DNA from: an uncultured OM182 clade bacterium
GTDB lineage: Bacteria > Pseudomonadota > Gammaproteobacteria > Pseudomonadales > Azotimanducaceae
NCBI GenBank assembly: GCA_905182025.1
Contig: CAJJAA010000013.1
Location: forward strand, 41,505 to 105,504
DNA: 64,000 bases
Direction of reading: 5' to 3'
Positions 19,404 to 29,401 of this stretch are shown piece after piece; the first letter of the stretch is position 1, and each line of letters opens with the position of its first letter. The translations under genes were made by a program, and so were the position numbers. Under the pieces are notes generated by a model. That model searched no databases. It saw only the letters and a list, made by a program, of their open reading frames with translations, and was not told where the DNA came from.

Positions 19404-20414
19404 ATGATAACGAATCCAAGAGCACCAATCGCACTCATGACTTGCGAGTCAGGACGCCCCTTCGCAGAAGAAGTGGCCAAACACATGCAAATGGACCTCA
19501 TTCCAACCAATGAAACCTGGTTTGCCTGTGGCGAAGGAAAGATGGAAATTAAGTCCAATGTCAGAGGCCATGACGTTTATATTTTTCAATCCCCCGTCGG
19601 CGGCGTTGACGACCTATCGGTTTACGATAGATTCATCATGCTATTACACGCAATCGAAGCCGCCGCACTGTCCGATGCGCAATATATAACCGCGATCACG
19701 CCTTACTACCCGGGAGCCAGGCAGGACAAACGTAAAGGCAGAACCCGAGAGGGTATCACCGCAGGTCTATTTGCACGCATGCTACAAAGTGCAGGTGCAA
19801 ACCGAGTTGTCTCTGTCGAAATTCACAATGATGCGATCGCTGGAATGTTTAACCCGTCTCTGGCCCACTTGGAGAATGTATTTCTGACGAGACACCTGGT
19901 CGAGTGGCTGCAGAAAGAGAAAATCACCTGTGATGTGGTCGTATCACCGGATGTTGGCTATCTTGAGCGTGCTCGCGCCTATGCGGAAGAGCTATCGGCA
20001 GATCTTGCCGCGCTATCAAAAGAACGTGATTATTCAAAACCCAATCAGGTGTTTCGATCAACGTTAATCGGTGATGTTTCTGGTCAGAACGTTTTATTGG
20101 TTGACGATATCGTTGACTCAGGCGGATCAGTTGTTGCGGCAATCAGTGAGTTAAAAGAACGTGGCGCTAAGGATATCGTCGTTGCCTGCACGCACCCGAT
20201 AATGTCGGGGCCTGCTTGGGCGCGAATGTCGGAACTCAAAGAGCGTTCTATTAAGGAAGGTTGGAAATTTGATTTTGTCGGCACAAGCACCGTGCAACAC
20301 ACGGATACGCCTGATTGGTATCACGTATTCCACATAGAGAAGCTATTAGCGACGATCATTCAAAAAATCAATTCCAGGGGGAGCGTGACCCAAGTTCAGC
20401 AAGACAGAGAGTGA
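19404..20414 (+). CDS. prs: Ribose-phosphate pyrophosphokinase (divergent)
   Basis: TPYYPGARQDKRKGRTREGITAGLFARMLQSAGANRVVSVEIHNDAIAGMF; PRPP loop VLLVDDIVDSGGSV. Confidence 0.85.
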   Translation: MITNPRAPIALMTCESGRPFAEEVAKHMQMDLIPTNETWFACGEGKMEIKSNVRGHDVYIFQSPVGGVDDLSVYDRFIMLLHAIEAAALSDAQYITAITPYYPGARQDKRKGRTREGITAGLFARMLQSAGANRVVSVEIHNDAIAGMFNPSLAHLENVFLTRHLVEWLQKEKITCDVVVSPDVGYLERARAYAEELSADLAALSKERDYSKPNQVFRSTLIGDVSGQNVLLVDDIVDSGGSVVAAISELKERGAKDIVVACTHPIMSGPAWARMSELKERSIKEGWKFDFVGTSTVQHTDTPDWYHVFHIEKLLATIIQKINSRGSVTQVQQDRE

Positions 20415-20594
20415 GGAGCGCCACGCCACAAGTTATGGTCGCAGGCGAGGGTTTCTTGACAATTTCACTGAATTGCTCGATCCTGCACAGATGCGCAGAA
20501 GAATCATTATTCCCATTATTATAATTTGCATCCGACACTTCGCGGTGGGTTGATTCTTGTGACGTATTTTTAACAAAAATAGCTAAAGAATTCG

Positions 20595-20624
20595 AAAAAC
20601 CCGCCAAAAGGCGGGTTTTTTTTT
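20595..20624 (+). terminator. Rho-independent terminator after purN-prs
   Basis: AAAAACCCGCC-AAAA-GGCGGGTTTTTTTTT: 11-bp stem, A loop, T tract. Confidence 0.9.
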
Positions 20625-20727
20625 GCAGTGTTAATCGTAATTGAGTTCAGACCGTCGATCTCAAGCGCATAGATCTTAAGACCCTAGACCGATGTCTAGT
20701 ATGTTCAATCAAGCAGGGTGACAAACA

Positions 20728-23700
20728 GTGAGTACTAAATCGAATCCAACAGCTGAGGATTTTTCATTCGTTGCTGGAGAACACAAGATTCTCTCCTATT
20801 GGCAAGAGAACAAGGTATTTCAGCAATCCCTTGACCAGACCCGTGACGCAGAGCCCTATATTTTCTATGACGGGCCTCCCTTCGCGACAGGTCTACCTCA
20901 CCACGGACACCTCGTTGGCTCAATTCTAAAAGACGCGGTACCTCGGTACTTCACAATGAAAGGATTTCATGTGCAGCGCCGCTTTGGATGGGACTGTCAT
21001 GGTCTTCCCATTGAACATGAGATAGACAAGTCACTCGGCATGTCGTCTCAAGAGGCCGTCGAGAAACTCGGCATTAAGGGCTACAACGATGAATGCCGCA
21101 GTATTGTTCAACGCTACACCTCGCAATGGGAGAAAACCATTTCGCGAATCGGGCGATGGGTCGATTTTGAAAATGATTACAAGACCATGGACCCTTGGTA
21201 CATGGAATCGGTTTGGTGGGTTGTAAAGCAGCTCTGGGAAAAGGGACTTATCTACCGTGGTGTGAAAGTTGTACCTTTCTCGACCGCACTTGGCACAGTG
21301 CTATCAAATTTTGAAGCGACATCTAATTACCAGGATGTCCAAGACCCTGCAGTGACTGTTCTCTTCAAACTTGACGACGAAGATGCTTATGTCGCGGCCT
21401 GGACTACGACACCCTGGACCCTGCCGTCCAATCTCGCGCTTTGCGTTGGCGCCGATATTGATTACGTGAAGGTACGCGATGAAGAACTAGGCCAGACAAT
21501 CTATCTGGCGAAAGCACGACTTGAAGAAGTCGGTAAAGGTCGAACATTTGAAGTACTCGCCGAGGTAAAAGGTTCAGAAATGGTCGGTCGGACCTACGCA
21601 CCCTTGTTTGATTATTTTGAAGACCTGCGGGCCGAGGGCGCTTTTCAGATTCTCGCCGATGACTATGTCACAACAGATAGTGGTACTGGTGTCGTGCATC
21701 AAGCGCCGGCATTTGGAGAGGATGACAACCGGGTCTTGAAGGCCGCCGGCATCACCGCTCTCGTTTGCCCTGTTGATATGAGCGGCAAGTTCACGGCGGA
21801 GGTCAAAGACTTTGTCGGATTAGGCGTCAAAGAAGCAGACAAAGAGATCATCAAACATCTTAAAGATACAGGCGCTCTGTTCAAACATGAGACCTATATG
21901 CACAGCTATCCTTTCTGTCCGCGTTCTGACACGCCGATTATCTATCGCACCATCGATTCTTGGTATGTCAGCGTCGAATCTATGCGAGATAGACTGCAAG
22001 CATCTAACGACAACATCAATTGGGTACCTGAACATATCAAAACGGGACGTATGGGTAAGTGGCTTGAAGGCTCAATCGATTGGGCCATCTCGAGAAATCG
22101 TTATTGGGGTACACCTCTGCCGATCTGGATCAATGATGAAACAGACAATCGCATCTGCATAGGCTCCATAGAGGAACTCAAACAACTCAGCGGTGTTGAA
22201 GTTGATGATCTCCATCGCGAGAACGTTGACCAACTAAGTTTCCAAATCGACGGCGAGCCAGGCACCTATCATCGTATCGAAGAAGTGTTGGACTGCTGGT
22301 TTGAATCCGGTTCAATGCCCTATGCACAGTTACATTACCCCTTTGAAAACCAAGACGTGTTCGACAAAGGTTTCCCCGCTGAGTTTATCGCCGAGGGACT
22401 AGACCAGACCCGCGGCTGGTTCTACACCCTGATCGTACTTGGTACTGCGCTATTCGATACCAACCCATTTAAAAACGTCATTGTGAACGGCATTGTTATG
22501 GCGGAAGACGGCAAAAAAATGTCAAAGCGTCTTAAAAACTATACACCCCCTGACGATCTTATGGAGGTGTACGGCGCTGATGCACTTCGCCTGTATCTCA
22601 TTAACTCTGGGTTGGTTCGAGCTGAAGAACAGAAATTCGCCGATACGGGTGTTAAGGATATGGTGCGTCGCGCACTACTACCTTGGCTGAATGCATTTAA
22701 GTTTCTCAACACCTATGCACAAATCGACAATTGGAAGCCTGCAGCTATACCTGTCGCGTCGAGCAACATCATGGATCAGTGGATGCTTTCGAGGCTGCAG
22801 ACATTGAAATCCAACATTGCCGACGAAATGGAGAGCTACCGGCTTTACAATGTCGTGCCCGCATTGTTCGACTTCATTGAAGATCTAACCAATTGGTATA
22901 TTCGTCTCAATCGGAGCCGCTTCTGGCAGGAAGCAATGAACGCTGATAAAGAGGCTGCTTATCAGACTCTCTATACGGTCATTAATGAGTTGAATTTAAG
23001 CATGGCGCCCTTTACGCCGTTCCTGGCCGAAGCATTACATCAAGAAATGAAAGTCTTCAGCTCAGAGCAACCTGAATCTGTCCATCTCTGCAGCTACCCC
23101 GTTGCAGATGAGAAGCTTATCCAGCCCGAATTGGAACAGGCTGTTACCCGCATGCAAAACATCATTTTGCTGGGCAGACAGAAACGCAACAATGAAAAAA
23201 TCAGAACCAAGTACCCCTTGTCTTCACTTACTGTGATCCACAAGGATACTGAGATGCTTGAGGAGATTGCCCGACTAGAGGACTATATCGAGACGGAGTT
23301 GAACGTTAAAAAGGTAGAATACTCAACGGATGAATCTCAATTCATCAATCTCTTCGCTAAACCTAATTCACCGGTACTGGGTAAAAGGCTTGGCAAACAA
23401 TTTAAAGCTTACAAATCCGCCATTGAGTCACTAACCTCAGAGGCCATTGAAGCGTTGCAAGACTCAGGCAGTATTGCGTTGGATGGCGAAACGTTTAGTG
23501 TCGATGACATTCTCATTTTCCGTGAAGCGATGGAAGGTACCAACGCCGTTTCGAATCGATTTATCTCAATCGATATGGACTGCACTTTGAACGAGCAATT
23601 GCTCTCAGAGGGGCTGGCGCGTGAAGTGGTAAATCGAATTCAGAAATCTCGTCGTGAAGAAGGTTTCAATGTCGTTGATAGAATTGAATTGACTATTCAC

Positions 23701-23856
23701 GCCAGTGAAGCGCTTTTAAAAGCGATCCAGGACAATCGCGAATATGTGATGAGCGAAACGCTAACGACGGATCTCATAGAATCTGACGTAGCCCAGTCTT
23801 TGAGCTTTGAGATTGATGAACACCGTTTATCGCTGAGTATCAGCAAGGCTGTTTAG
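20728..23856 (+). CDS. ileS: Isoleucyl-tRNA synthetase, type-2 (eukaryote-like)
   Basis: FYDGPPFATGLPHHGHLVGSILKD (HxGH), RRFGWDCHGLPIEHEIDK, GKKMSKRLKNY (KMSKR); GTG start. Confidence 0.95.
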   Translation: MSTKSNPTAEDFSFVAGEHKILSYWQENKVFQQSLDQTRDAEPYIFYDGPPFATGLPHHGHLVGSILKDAVPRYFTMKGFHVQRRFGWDCHGLPIEHEIDKSLGMSSQEAVEKLGIKGYNDECRSIVQRYTSQWEKTISRIGRWVDFENDYKTMDPWYMESVWWVVKQLWEKGLIYRGVKVVPFSTALGTVLSNFEATSNYQDVQDPAVTVLFKLDDEDAYVAAWTTTPWTLPSNLALCVGADIDYVKVRDEELGQTIYLAKARLEEVGKGRTFEVLAEVKGSEMVGRTYAPLFDYFEDLRAEGAFQILADDYVTTDSGTGVVHQAPAFGEDDNRVLKAAGITALVCPVDMSGKFTAEVKDFVGLGVKEADKEIIKHLKDTGALFKHETYMHSYPFCPRSDTPIIYRTIDSWYVSVESMRDRLQASNDNINWVPEHIKTGRMGKWLEGSIDWAISRNRYWGTPLPIWINDETDNRICIGSIEELKQLSGVEVDDLHRENVDQLSFQIDGEPGTYHRIEEVLDCWFESGSMPYAQLHYPFENQDVFDKGFPAEFIAEGLDQTRGWFYTLIVLGTALFDTNPFKNVIVNGIVMAEDGKKMSKRLKNYTPPDDLMEVYGADALRLYLINSGLVRAEEQKFADTGVKDMVRRALLPWLNAFKFLNTYAQIDNWKPAAIPVASSNIMDQWMLSRLQTLKSNIADEMESYRLYNVVPALFDFIEDLTNWYIRLNRSRFWQEAMNADKEAAYQTLYTVINELNLSMAPFTPFLAEALHQEMKVFSSEQPESVHLCSYPVADEKLIQPELEQAVTRMQNIILLGRQKRNNEKIRTKYPLSSLTVIHKDTEMLEEIARLEDYIETELNVKKVEYSTDESQFINLFAKPNSPVLGKRLGKQFKAYKSAIESLTSEAIEALQDSGSIALDGETFSVDDILIFREAMEGTNAVSNRFISIDMDCTLNEQLLSEGLAREVVNRIQKSRREEGFNVVDRIELTIHASEALLKAIQDNREYVMSETLTTDLIESDVAQSLSFEIDEHRLSLSISKAV

Positions 23857-23870
23857 TCAGCAGGCCGACG

Positions 23871-23912
23871 ATTGCAATCATCGATATCTGTTTCGACATC
23901 GATGATTGCAAT
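23871..23912. repeat. 15-bp perfect inverted repeat
   Basis: ATTGCAATCATCGAT - ATCTGTTTCGAC - ATCGATGATTGCAAT; arms exactly complementary, 15 bases after ileS stop. Confidence 0.9.
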
Positions 23913-24039
23913 ATCATTATTTTCCGCAACATCCCTCCTATCCTCGTCATGTGCAAGCCCACCCTTCAACGGTTATGATCTACAAAAGCTAAGCTCATTC
24001 TGGCTCTAGTCATACTGTGTATTGCGAAAGGAAAAATTG

Positions 24040-25428
24040 ATGGAGATTTTTGACAAACCCCTTACAGAAATAGCCAATGCTGTGCGGCAAAAGGAGATTA
24101 AGTCTGTTGACCTGGTGCGCGGTTTTCTTGACCGTATCGAAAAAGTAAACGGTCAACTTAATGCGGTGGTCCTCTCCAATGCTGAGCATGCCATTAAGCT
24201 GGCAGAAAAAGCAGACACGGATCTTGACCAAGGTAATCTGCACGGACCGCTTCACGGCATCCCCATGACCATTAAGGACAGCCTTGATACAGGCGAGATG
24301 ATTACCACTTGGGGTACGATGGGACGCAAGGATTACCGCCCGGGTCCCGATGCAACCTGCGTCGCGCGCCTGCGAGGCGCCGGCGGTATCATACTGGGAA
24401 AAACCAACACACCGGAATTCACCCTGTGGTTTCAGACCGACAATCTAGTTTATGGTCAAACAAAAAACCCCTTCGATCTTACGCGTACACCTGGTGGTAG
24501 CAGCGGTGGTGCGGCAGCCATCATCGCCGCCGGCGCCTCGATTTTTGATATCGGCACCGACACAGGCGGCAGTATTCGTCTGCCCAGCCACTTTAGCGGC
24601 ATCGTAGGGATTAAACCGACAACCGGTCGCGTGCCTTGTACCGGCAACGCATTGCCAAGCTCAGGCCTTATTGCACCATTGACTCAACCGGGTCCGATGG
24701 CCAGGTATGTGTCTGATCTTAGCTACCTGCTGAAAATTATTTCAGGACCAGACCAGATTGATCCCTACGCGGTCGACGCACAGTTACACGACCCTGATGA
24801 CGTTGATGTCTCTAAACTACGCATTGGCTACCACACCGATAACGGCATTAAGACGCCTACCCAAGACATTATCGACACAATAGAAAATGCCATTTCGCTG
24901 CTACGGGATTCTGGCCAGACTATCACTGATACACGTCCAGCCGGACTCGAAATGACGAACTTCATTGCAGGCCGGGTCTTCGCCGCTGACGGCGGTGAGA
25001 TGGTTGAAGGTCTATTGCAAGACTGCCACACCACCGAGGCTTCGCCGCGAATCAAGGCCAATCTGGCTGCACCCGGCTTACCACTAGACCAAAGGGAATT
25101 TGCTCAGGTCATCAGTCTTTGGGACAACTATCGCAGCTCCATGCTCGGCTACTTCGAGGATTACGACATATTGATTTGCCCGGTTAACGCCAAAACGGCA
25201 CTGCCTCTGGGTGAGGAAGAAGACAATATGGCCTATACCTATACCATCGCATACAACCTGACGGGCTGGCCCGGCGTCGTCATTCGCGGCGGGTCGGACC
25301 AAAACGGCATGCCGATTGGCATCCAGATCCTCGCCAAACCGTTCCGCGAGGATCATTGTCTGGCGGTCGCATCATGGTTGGAGGCAAAACTTGGCGAATT
25401 CCCTAAGCCCGCCATCTATGCTGGCTAA
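24040..25428 (+). CDS. Amidase (amidase-signature family)
   Basis: MTIKDSLDT, TPGGSSGGAAAIIAAGASIFDIGTDTGGSIRLPSHFSGIVGIKPTTGRVP (Lys-cisSer-Ser); ORF opens at TTG 24022, ATG at 24040 preferred. Confidence 0.92.
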   Translation: MEIFDKPLTEIANAVRQKEIKSVDLVRGFLDRIEKVNGQLNAVVLSNAEHAIKLAEKADTDLDQGNLHGPLHGIPMTIKDSLDTGEMITTWGTMGRKDYRPGPDATCVARLRGAGGIILGKTNTPEFTLWFQTDNLVYGQTKNPFDLTRTPGGSSGGAAAIIAAGASIFDIGTDTGGSIRLPSHFSGIVGIKPTTGRVPCTGNALPSSGLIAPLTQPGPMARYVSDLSYLLKIISGPDQIDPYAVDAQLHDPDDVDVSKLRIGYHTDNGIKTPTQDIIDTIENAISLLRDSGQTITDTRPAGLEMTNFIAGRVFAADGGEMVEGLLQDCHTTEASPRIKANLAAPGLPLDQREFAQVISLWDNYRSSMLGYFEDYDILICPVNAKTALPLGEEEDNMAYTYTIAYNLTGWPGVVIRGGSDQNGMPIGIQILAKPFREDHCLAVASWLEAKLGEFPKPAIYAG

Positions 25429-25654
25429 ACCTTTCAATTCGCTACAACGTCAAAGTAGCAGGTGAAGGTGGTTTAAAGGTCGAAGCTGCCACAGGCACCT
25501 TATCCATGCTATTGGGCATATCTGTGTTAACCCATAGGCACAATTAGTTTAAAATAAAGATATGCCACTGTTATCAACCGTATAAACATCACGAATCGTC
25601 GCAGGAAACTGGTATGTAGCCCGCTCTATCAGTATCCTTGCTGACGATTACGTA

Positions 25655-27025
25655 ATGTTAGGATCTTTTATGAATTCGAAAGTCGCGAAAATATTAGGGC
25701 TTAGTTGCTTATCCTTCTTTGGGATGCATGCTACGGCATCAGATCTAACCGAAGTATATGAGCTTTCCGTCAATAATGACCCACAGCTCGGTGCTGCAAA
25801 GGCGCTGTACATGTCTAGGCGTGAGGTTATACCCCAGGCACGCTCTGGCTTACTGCCTGCCATTAGCGTTTCGGGTAATACCACCGATGTTAGACGAACA
25901 CTGGCCGCGGCCACTCCTGAGATTATTCAAAACTTCAACGAAAACAGCTGGCAAGCAGCGTTGCAACAGCCACTGTTCCGCTTAGAGAATTGGTATATCT
26001 TTCAGCAATCCAAAAATTTAGAAGCACAAGCCATGGCGCAGTTCGCTGCTGACCAGCAGGAATTGATTTTTCGTGTTTCCAACAGTTACTTCTCAATATT
26101 AGAAGCGAATGATGCACTCAGCGCATCGAATGCCGAGCGAGATGCTGTTGGTCGTCAGCTCGAGCAGGTACAACAACGTTTTGATGTAGGCCTCGTTGCG
26201 ATCACCGATGTATTGGAAGCAACTGCTCAGTATGACTCATCCACAGTAAACGTGATTGAATCTGAAGGCTCCCAAGTCACCAGTTTTGAATCACTGCTGC
26301 GACTGACGGGTCAGCGTTATAATCAAGTCGATGGACTTGCGGATAATTTCCCCGTTAGCTATCCGGAACCCAACAACGAAGAAGCTTGGGTACAAAGAGC
26401 ATTAGAGGGTAACTACAGTTTGATATCAGCGGCAGAGGCGGTCAAAGCCGCTCAGCAGAACCTTTCTTCTAAGAAAAGTCGCCATCTACCCACGTTGGAT
26501 GCGCAACTTGCCTACGCAGAAAGCAACTCCGGCGGCCCAAATTTCCTCGGTTCTTCAGTCGAACAAGGCAGTGCCCGACTGGTGTTGAATGTCCCAATTT
26601 ATACCGGTGGTGCCGTTAGATCACAAGCTAAGCAAGCTGGCTATGAATTAGAACAAGCCCAACAAACCTTTGACCTAACCCAGAGACAGGTAGTCGAAAC
26701 TACTCGAAACCTATTCACTGCAATCAATACCGACGTTGCAAGGGTCAAGGCACGTTTGAAAGGTATCGAGTCCAGCCAAAGCGCGTTGGAAGCAACTCAA
26801 ACCGGTTACGAAGTTGGTACACGAAACATCGTTGATGTCTTGGTTGCTCAGCAAAGGCTTTATCTGGCTCAATTCCAATATGCCAGTGCGCGCTACCAGT
26901 ACATTCGTGACACGCTGAATTTGAAACAAACTGTCGGATCATTGAGCCCCGATGACATTTATGGCCTCAATAACTATATAGTTGAAAACAAGCCCATTTC
27001 TCGGATCACACCGACGGTTCGCTAA
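25655..27025 (+). CDS. tolC: TolC-family outer membrane efflux protein
   Basis: DLTEVYELSVNNDPQLGAAKALYMSRREVIPQARSGLLP, NYSLISAAEAVKAAQQNLSSKKSRHLPTL, GYEVGTRNIVDVLVAQQRLYLAQFQYASARYQYI. Confidence 0.92.
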   Translation: MLGSFMNSKVAKILGLSCLSFFGMHATASDLTEVYELSVNNDPQLGAAKALYMSRREVIPQARSGLLPAISVSGNTTDVRRTLAAATPEIIQNFNENSWQAALQQPLFRLENWYIFQQSKNLEAQAMAQFAADQQELIFRVSNSYFSILEANDALSASNAERDAVGRQLEQVQQRFDVGLVAITDVLEATAQYDSSTVNVIESEGSQVTSFESLLRLTGQRYNQVDGLADNFPVSYPEPNNEEAWVQRALEGNYSLISAAEAVKAAQQNLSSKKSRHLPTLDAQLAYAESNSGGPNFLGSSVEQGSARLVLNVPIYTGGAVRSQAKQAGYELEQAQQTFDLTQRQVVETTRNLFTAINTDVARVKARLKGIESSQSALEATQTGYEVGTRNIVDVLVAQQRLYLAQFQYASARYQYIRDTLNLKQTVGSLSPDDIYGLNNYIVENKPISRITPTVR

Positions 27026-27151
27026 AATAGGCGGATCGTCTCCGACACAACTTTCCTGTGTCGACCGGATGAGTTTATTAACAGCATTTAGCAACGGCTT
27101 TAGTCACCAAACGAACAGCGGCTGCGCAGATTAGGATGACAACCTTAGACG

Positions 27152-28276
27152 ATGAACAAACTTTATGCCGCTGTGATCGCTGTTTTGTGCATTTCAACTA
27201 TTGTTGTACTCGCGACGAATGATTCACGTGAACCTAGTAGTGATGTAATACCTACTGTCGCGGCATTAACCCAGCCAAATTCTGGCACCAGCCCTAATCT
27301 GCCCTTCCTCACAAACGATGAAAGCAATAACATTGCCGTCTTTAAGAACGTTGGTCCATCTGTTGTATTTGTTACAAACACAAAACTGATGCGACAACGC
27401 TTCTCCCTCAATGTGATGGAACTACCCCGCGGCAGTGGCACAGGCTTCGTCTGGCATGAAAGCGGCTTAATTTTAACGAATTACCATGTCATTCATGGCT
27501 CGGACAAAATCACTATCACCTTAGGTTCAGGCAAAACCTATGAAGCTGAAATCGTTGGTATTGCTCCTGAGAAAGACGTCGCGCTACTGAAAATCGATGC
27601 GCCAAATGAAACGCTCATACCGATTCCACTAGGCAACTCAGCTAAATTATCAGTCGGTCGAAAAGTGCTCGCGATCGGCAATCCATTTTCACTCGACACC
27701 AGCCTTTCGGTAGGTGTGGTCAGTGCATTGGGTCGAGAAATAAAATCAGTGGCCAATCGCACCATTAAAAATGTCATTCAAACAGATGCAGCCATTAACC
27801 CGGGTAATTCAGGCGGCCCGTTACTCAACTCAATGGGTGAACTGGTTGGCGTCAATACGGCCATTTACAGCCCATCAGGTGCAAGCGCGGGAATAGGCTT
27901 TGCTATTCCTGTCAACACCCTTAAGCGCATCATTCCCCAACTGATCGAACATGGAAAACTCAACCGTCCAATTATGGGCGTTGAAACTCTAACGGATTAC
28001 TGGGCCGCAAGACTCAGGGTAAAAGGCATTGCAATCTTGTCAGTTCGAAAGGGGCTGGCAGCAGACGAAGCAGGCATGATAGGTGTTAGAGAAGACAATC
28101 GCGGCAAGATTCATCTTGGCGATGTTATTATAGCCATCAACGACGAACCTGTTACGAATGAAGACAGCCTGCTATCATTGCTCGAACGTTTTGAACCCGG
28201 CAACACAGTCAAGGTAACAACCTTGCGAAATGAAGAAATTCGCAACTATGATGTAACACTTACCGCACCAGAATAA
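27152..28276 (+). CDS. S1C serine protease with PDZ domain (Deg/DegS-like)
   Basis: N-terminal membrane anchor; LTNYHVIHG, DVALLKID, NPGNSGGPLLNSMGELVGVNTAI catalytic triad; C-terminal PDZ. Confidence 0.92.
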   Translation: MNKLYAAVIAVLCISTIVVLATNDSREPSSDVIPTVAALTQPNSGTSPNLPFLTNDESNNIAVFKNVGPSVVFVTNTKLMRQRFSLNVMELPRGSGTGFVWHESGLILTNYHVIHGSDKITITLGSGKTYEAEIVGIAPEKDVALLKIDAPNETLIPIPLGNSAKLSVGRKVLAIGNPFSLDTSLSVGVVSALGREIKSVANRTIKNVIQTDAAINPGNSGGPLLNSMGELVGVNTAIYSPSGASAGIGFAIPVNTLKRIIPQLIEHGKLNRPIMGVETLTDYWAARLRVKGIAILSVRKGLAADEAGMIGVREDNRGKIHLGDVIIAINDEPVTNEDSLLSLLERFEPGNTVKVTTLRNEEIRNYDVTLTAPE

Positions 28277-28322
28277 GATCGTAGAATAAGTTTATTACAA
28301 AATAAAAAAAATTGAGCCCTAC

Positions 28323-28712
28323 ATGTTTCTAGCGACACTTACACAGGAACAAAAAGAAGCCTTTATCTGTCTCGCGCACAATGTTGTCGTTTCGGATGGA
28401 GACTTGACCGTCGGTGAAAAACTTATGATGGAAGATATGCGTCGTGAGATGAACCTTGATGAAAGCTTCGAACCCCATTATCTTCATCTTGACGGCATCG
28501 AAGATCTCTTCGCAACGAAGCGAAGTCGTTCCATCGCAATGATTTCGCTTATTCGTATTGCCTATGCCGATGGAGCCTTTGAAATCGAAGAGCAGTGTTT
28601 ACTTCGCGACCTGTGCCTGCCCTTTTCGATTGCCGAAAGCGACTTTCAACTTATTGGCAATTGGGTACGTCGCCTTATCTCCTTAGAAGCAGAAGCTGGT
28701 GCTTTTCTCTAG
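28323..28712 (+). CDS. TerB-like domain protein
   Basis: AFICLAHNVVVSDGDLTVGEKLMMEDMRREMNLDE...IAYADGAFEIEEQCLLRDLC, TerB-type DGx8E repeats. Confidence 0.6.
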   Translation: MFLATLTQEQKEAFICLAHNVVVSDGDLTVGEKLMMEDMRREMNLDESFEPHYLHLDGIEDLFATKRSRSIAMISLIRIAYADGAFEIEEQCLLRDLCLPFSIAESDFQLIGNWVRRLISLEAEAGAFL

Positions 28713-29400
28713 CCGAACTCGGCAATACCTAATGCTTAGCATGGCATTAATGTCCTGTTGGCAATGCTTTGGACAAAATGACGAGGAGCATTTGCAAGCA
28801 CCCGCAATCTTTAGTGAAGCAGCCTTAAGTAAATTAAACCCATCCTTACCGTCCACATCCGGCAGCAGCCTATCTAAACCTGCTACTGCTGAGATCCTTC
28901 GTGCCAAGCCCCCTGAAGGTTGGAAACTGTCCTATCAATTTAACAACGACGACATGCGTCTCGCAGATTTCATCCCCGCTGAAGAAGACGTTAAAGCATG
29001 GCGCACCAAACTCAGTATCGAAGCGCACCAAGGTTTAGATGATATCGACCCAATCTCAGCTCTCTTCGGTGAGATTCAAAACGCAAGTGATGTTTGCACC
29101 AACTTCAGTCATTCCAACCTCTTTTCTGGTATCGAAAATGGCTACCCGACTTCTGTGCGACTGATGGAGTGCGGTGAAAACGCACATAGCAGCAAAGGTG
29201 AAATTAGCATTATCAAGGCCATACAAGGCAACGCGTATTTCTACTTCGTTCGTCTTTTACGCCGAACAGAACCTTTTACTGACAGCACTGAGGCGATACA
29301 GAAATCTGAAATTGCCGCCTGGTCAACTTATCTAAAAGGCATCACAGTGTGCGACAAGGACATTTCAGATCACACTTGCCTGCCCGCGAAAAAGAACTAA
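28699..29400 (+). CDS. Hypothetical secreted protein
   Basis: ORF overlapping the TerB-like gene by 14 bp; hydrophobic N-terminal signal-like segment (YLMLSMALMSCWQCFG); no family recognised. Confidence 0.6.
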   Translation: MLFSSRTRQYLMLSMALMSCWQCFGQNDEEHLQAPAIFSEAALSKLNPSLPSTSGSSLSKPATAEILRAKPPEGWKLSYQFNNDDMRLADFIPAEEDVKAWRTKLSIEAHQGLDDIDPISALFGEIQNASDVCTNFSHSNLFSGIENGYPTSVRLMECGENAHSSKGEISIIKAIQGNAYFYFVRLLRRTEPFTDSTEAIQKSEIAAWSTYLKGITVCDKDISDHTCLPAKKN

Positions 29401-29401
29401 C

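Noticed and set aside
20368-20607. 79-aa minus-strand ORF
   Set aside because: Antisense to the prs 3' end and running through the intrinsic terminator; composition not protein-like
20660-20700. Hairpin CTAGAC-CGAT-GTCTAG upstream of ileS as a T-box
   Set aside because: No T-box core sequence or specifier-loop architecture visible; T-boxes are not expected in gammaproteobacteria; only a 6-bp palindrome
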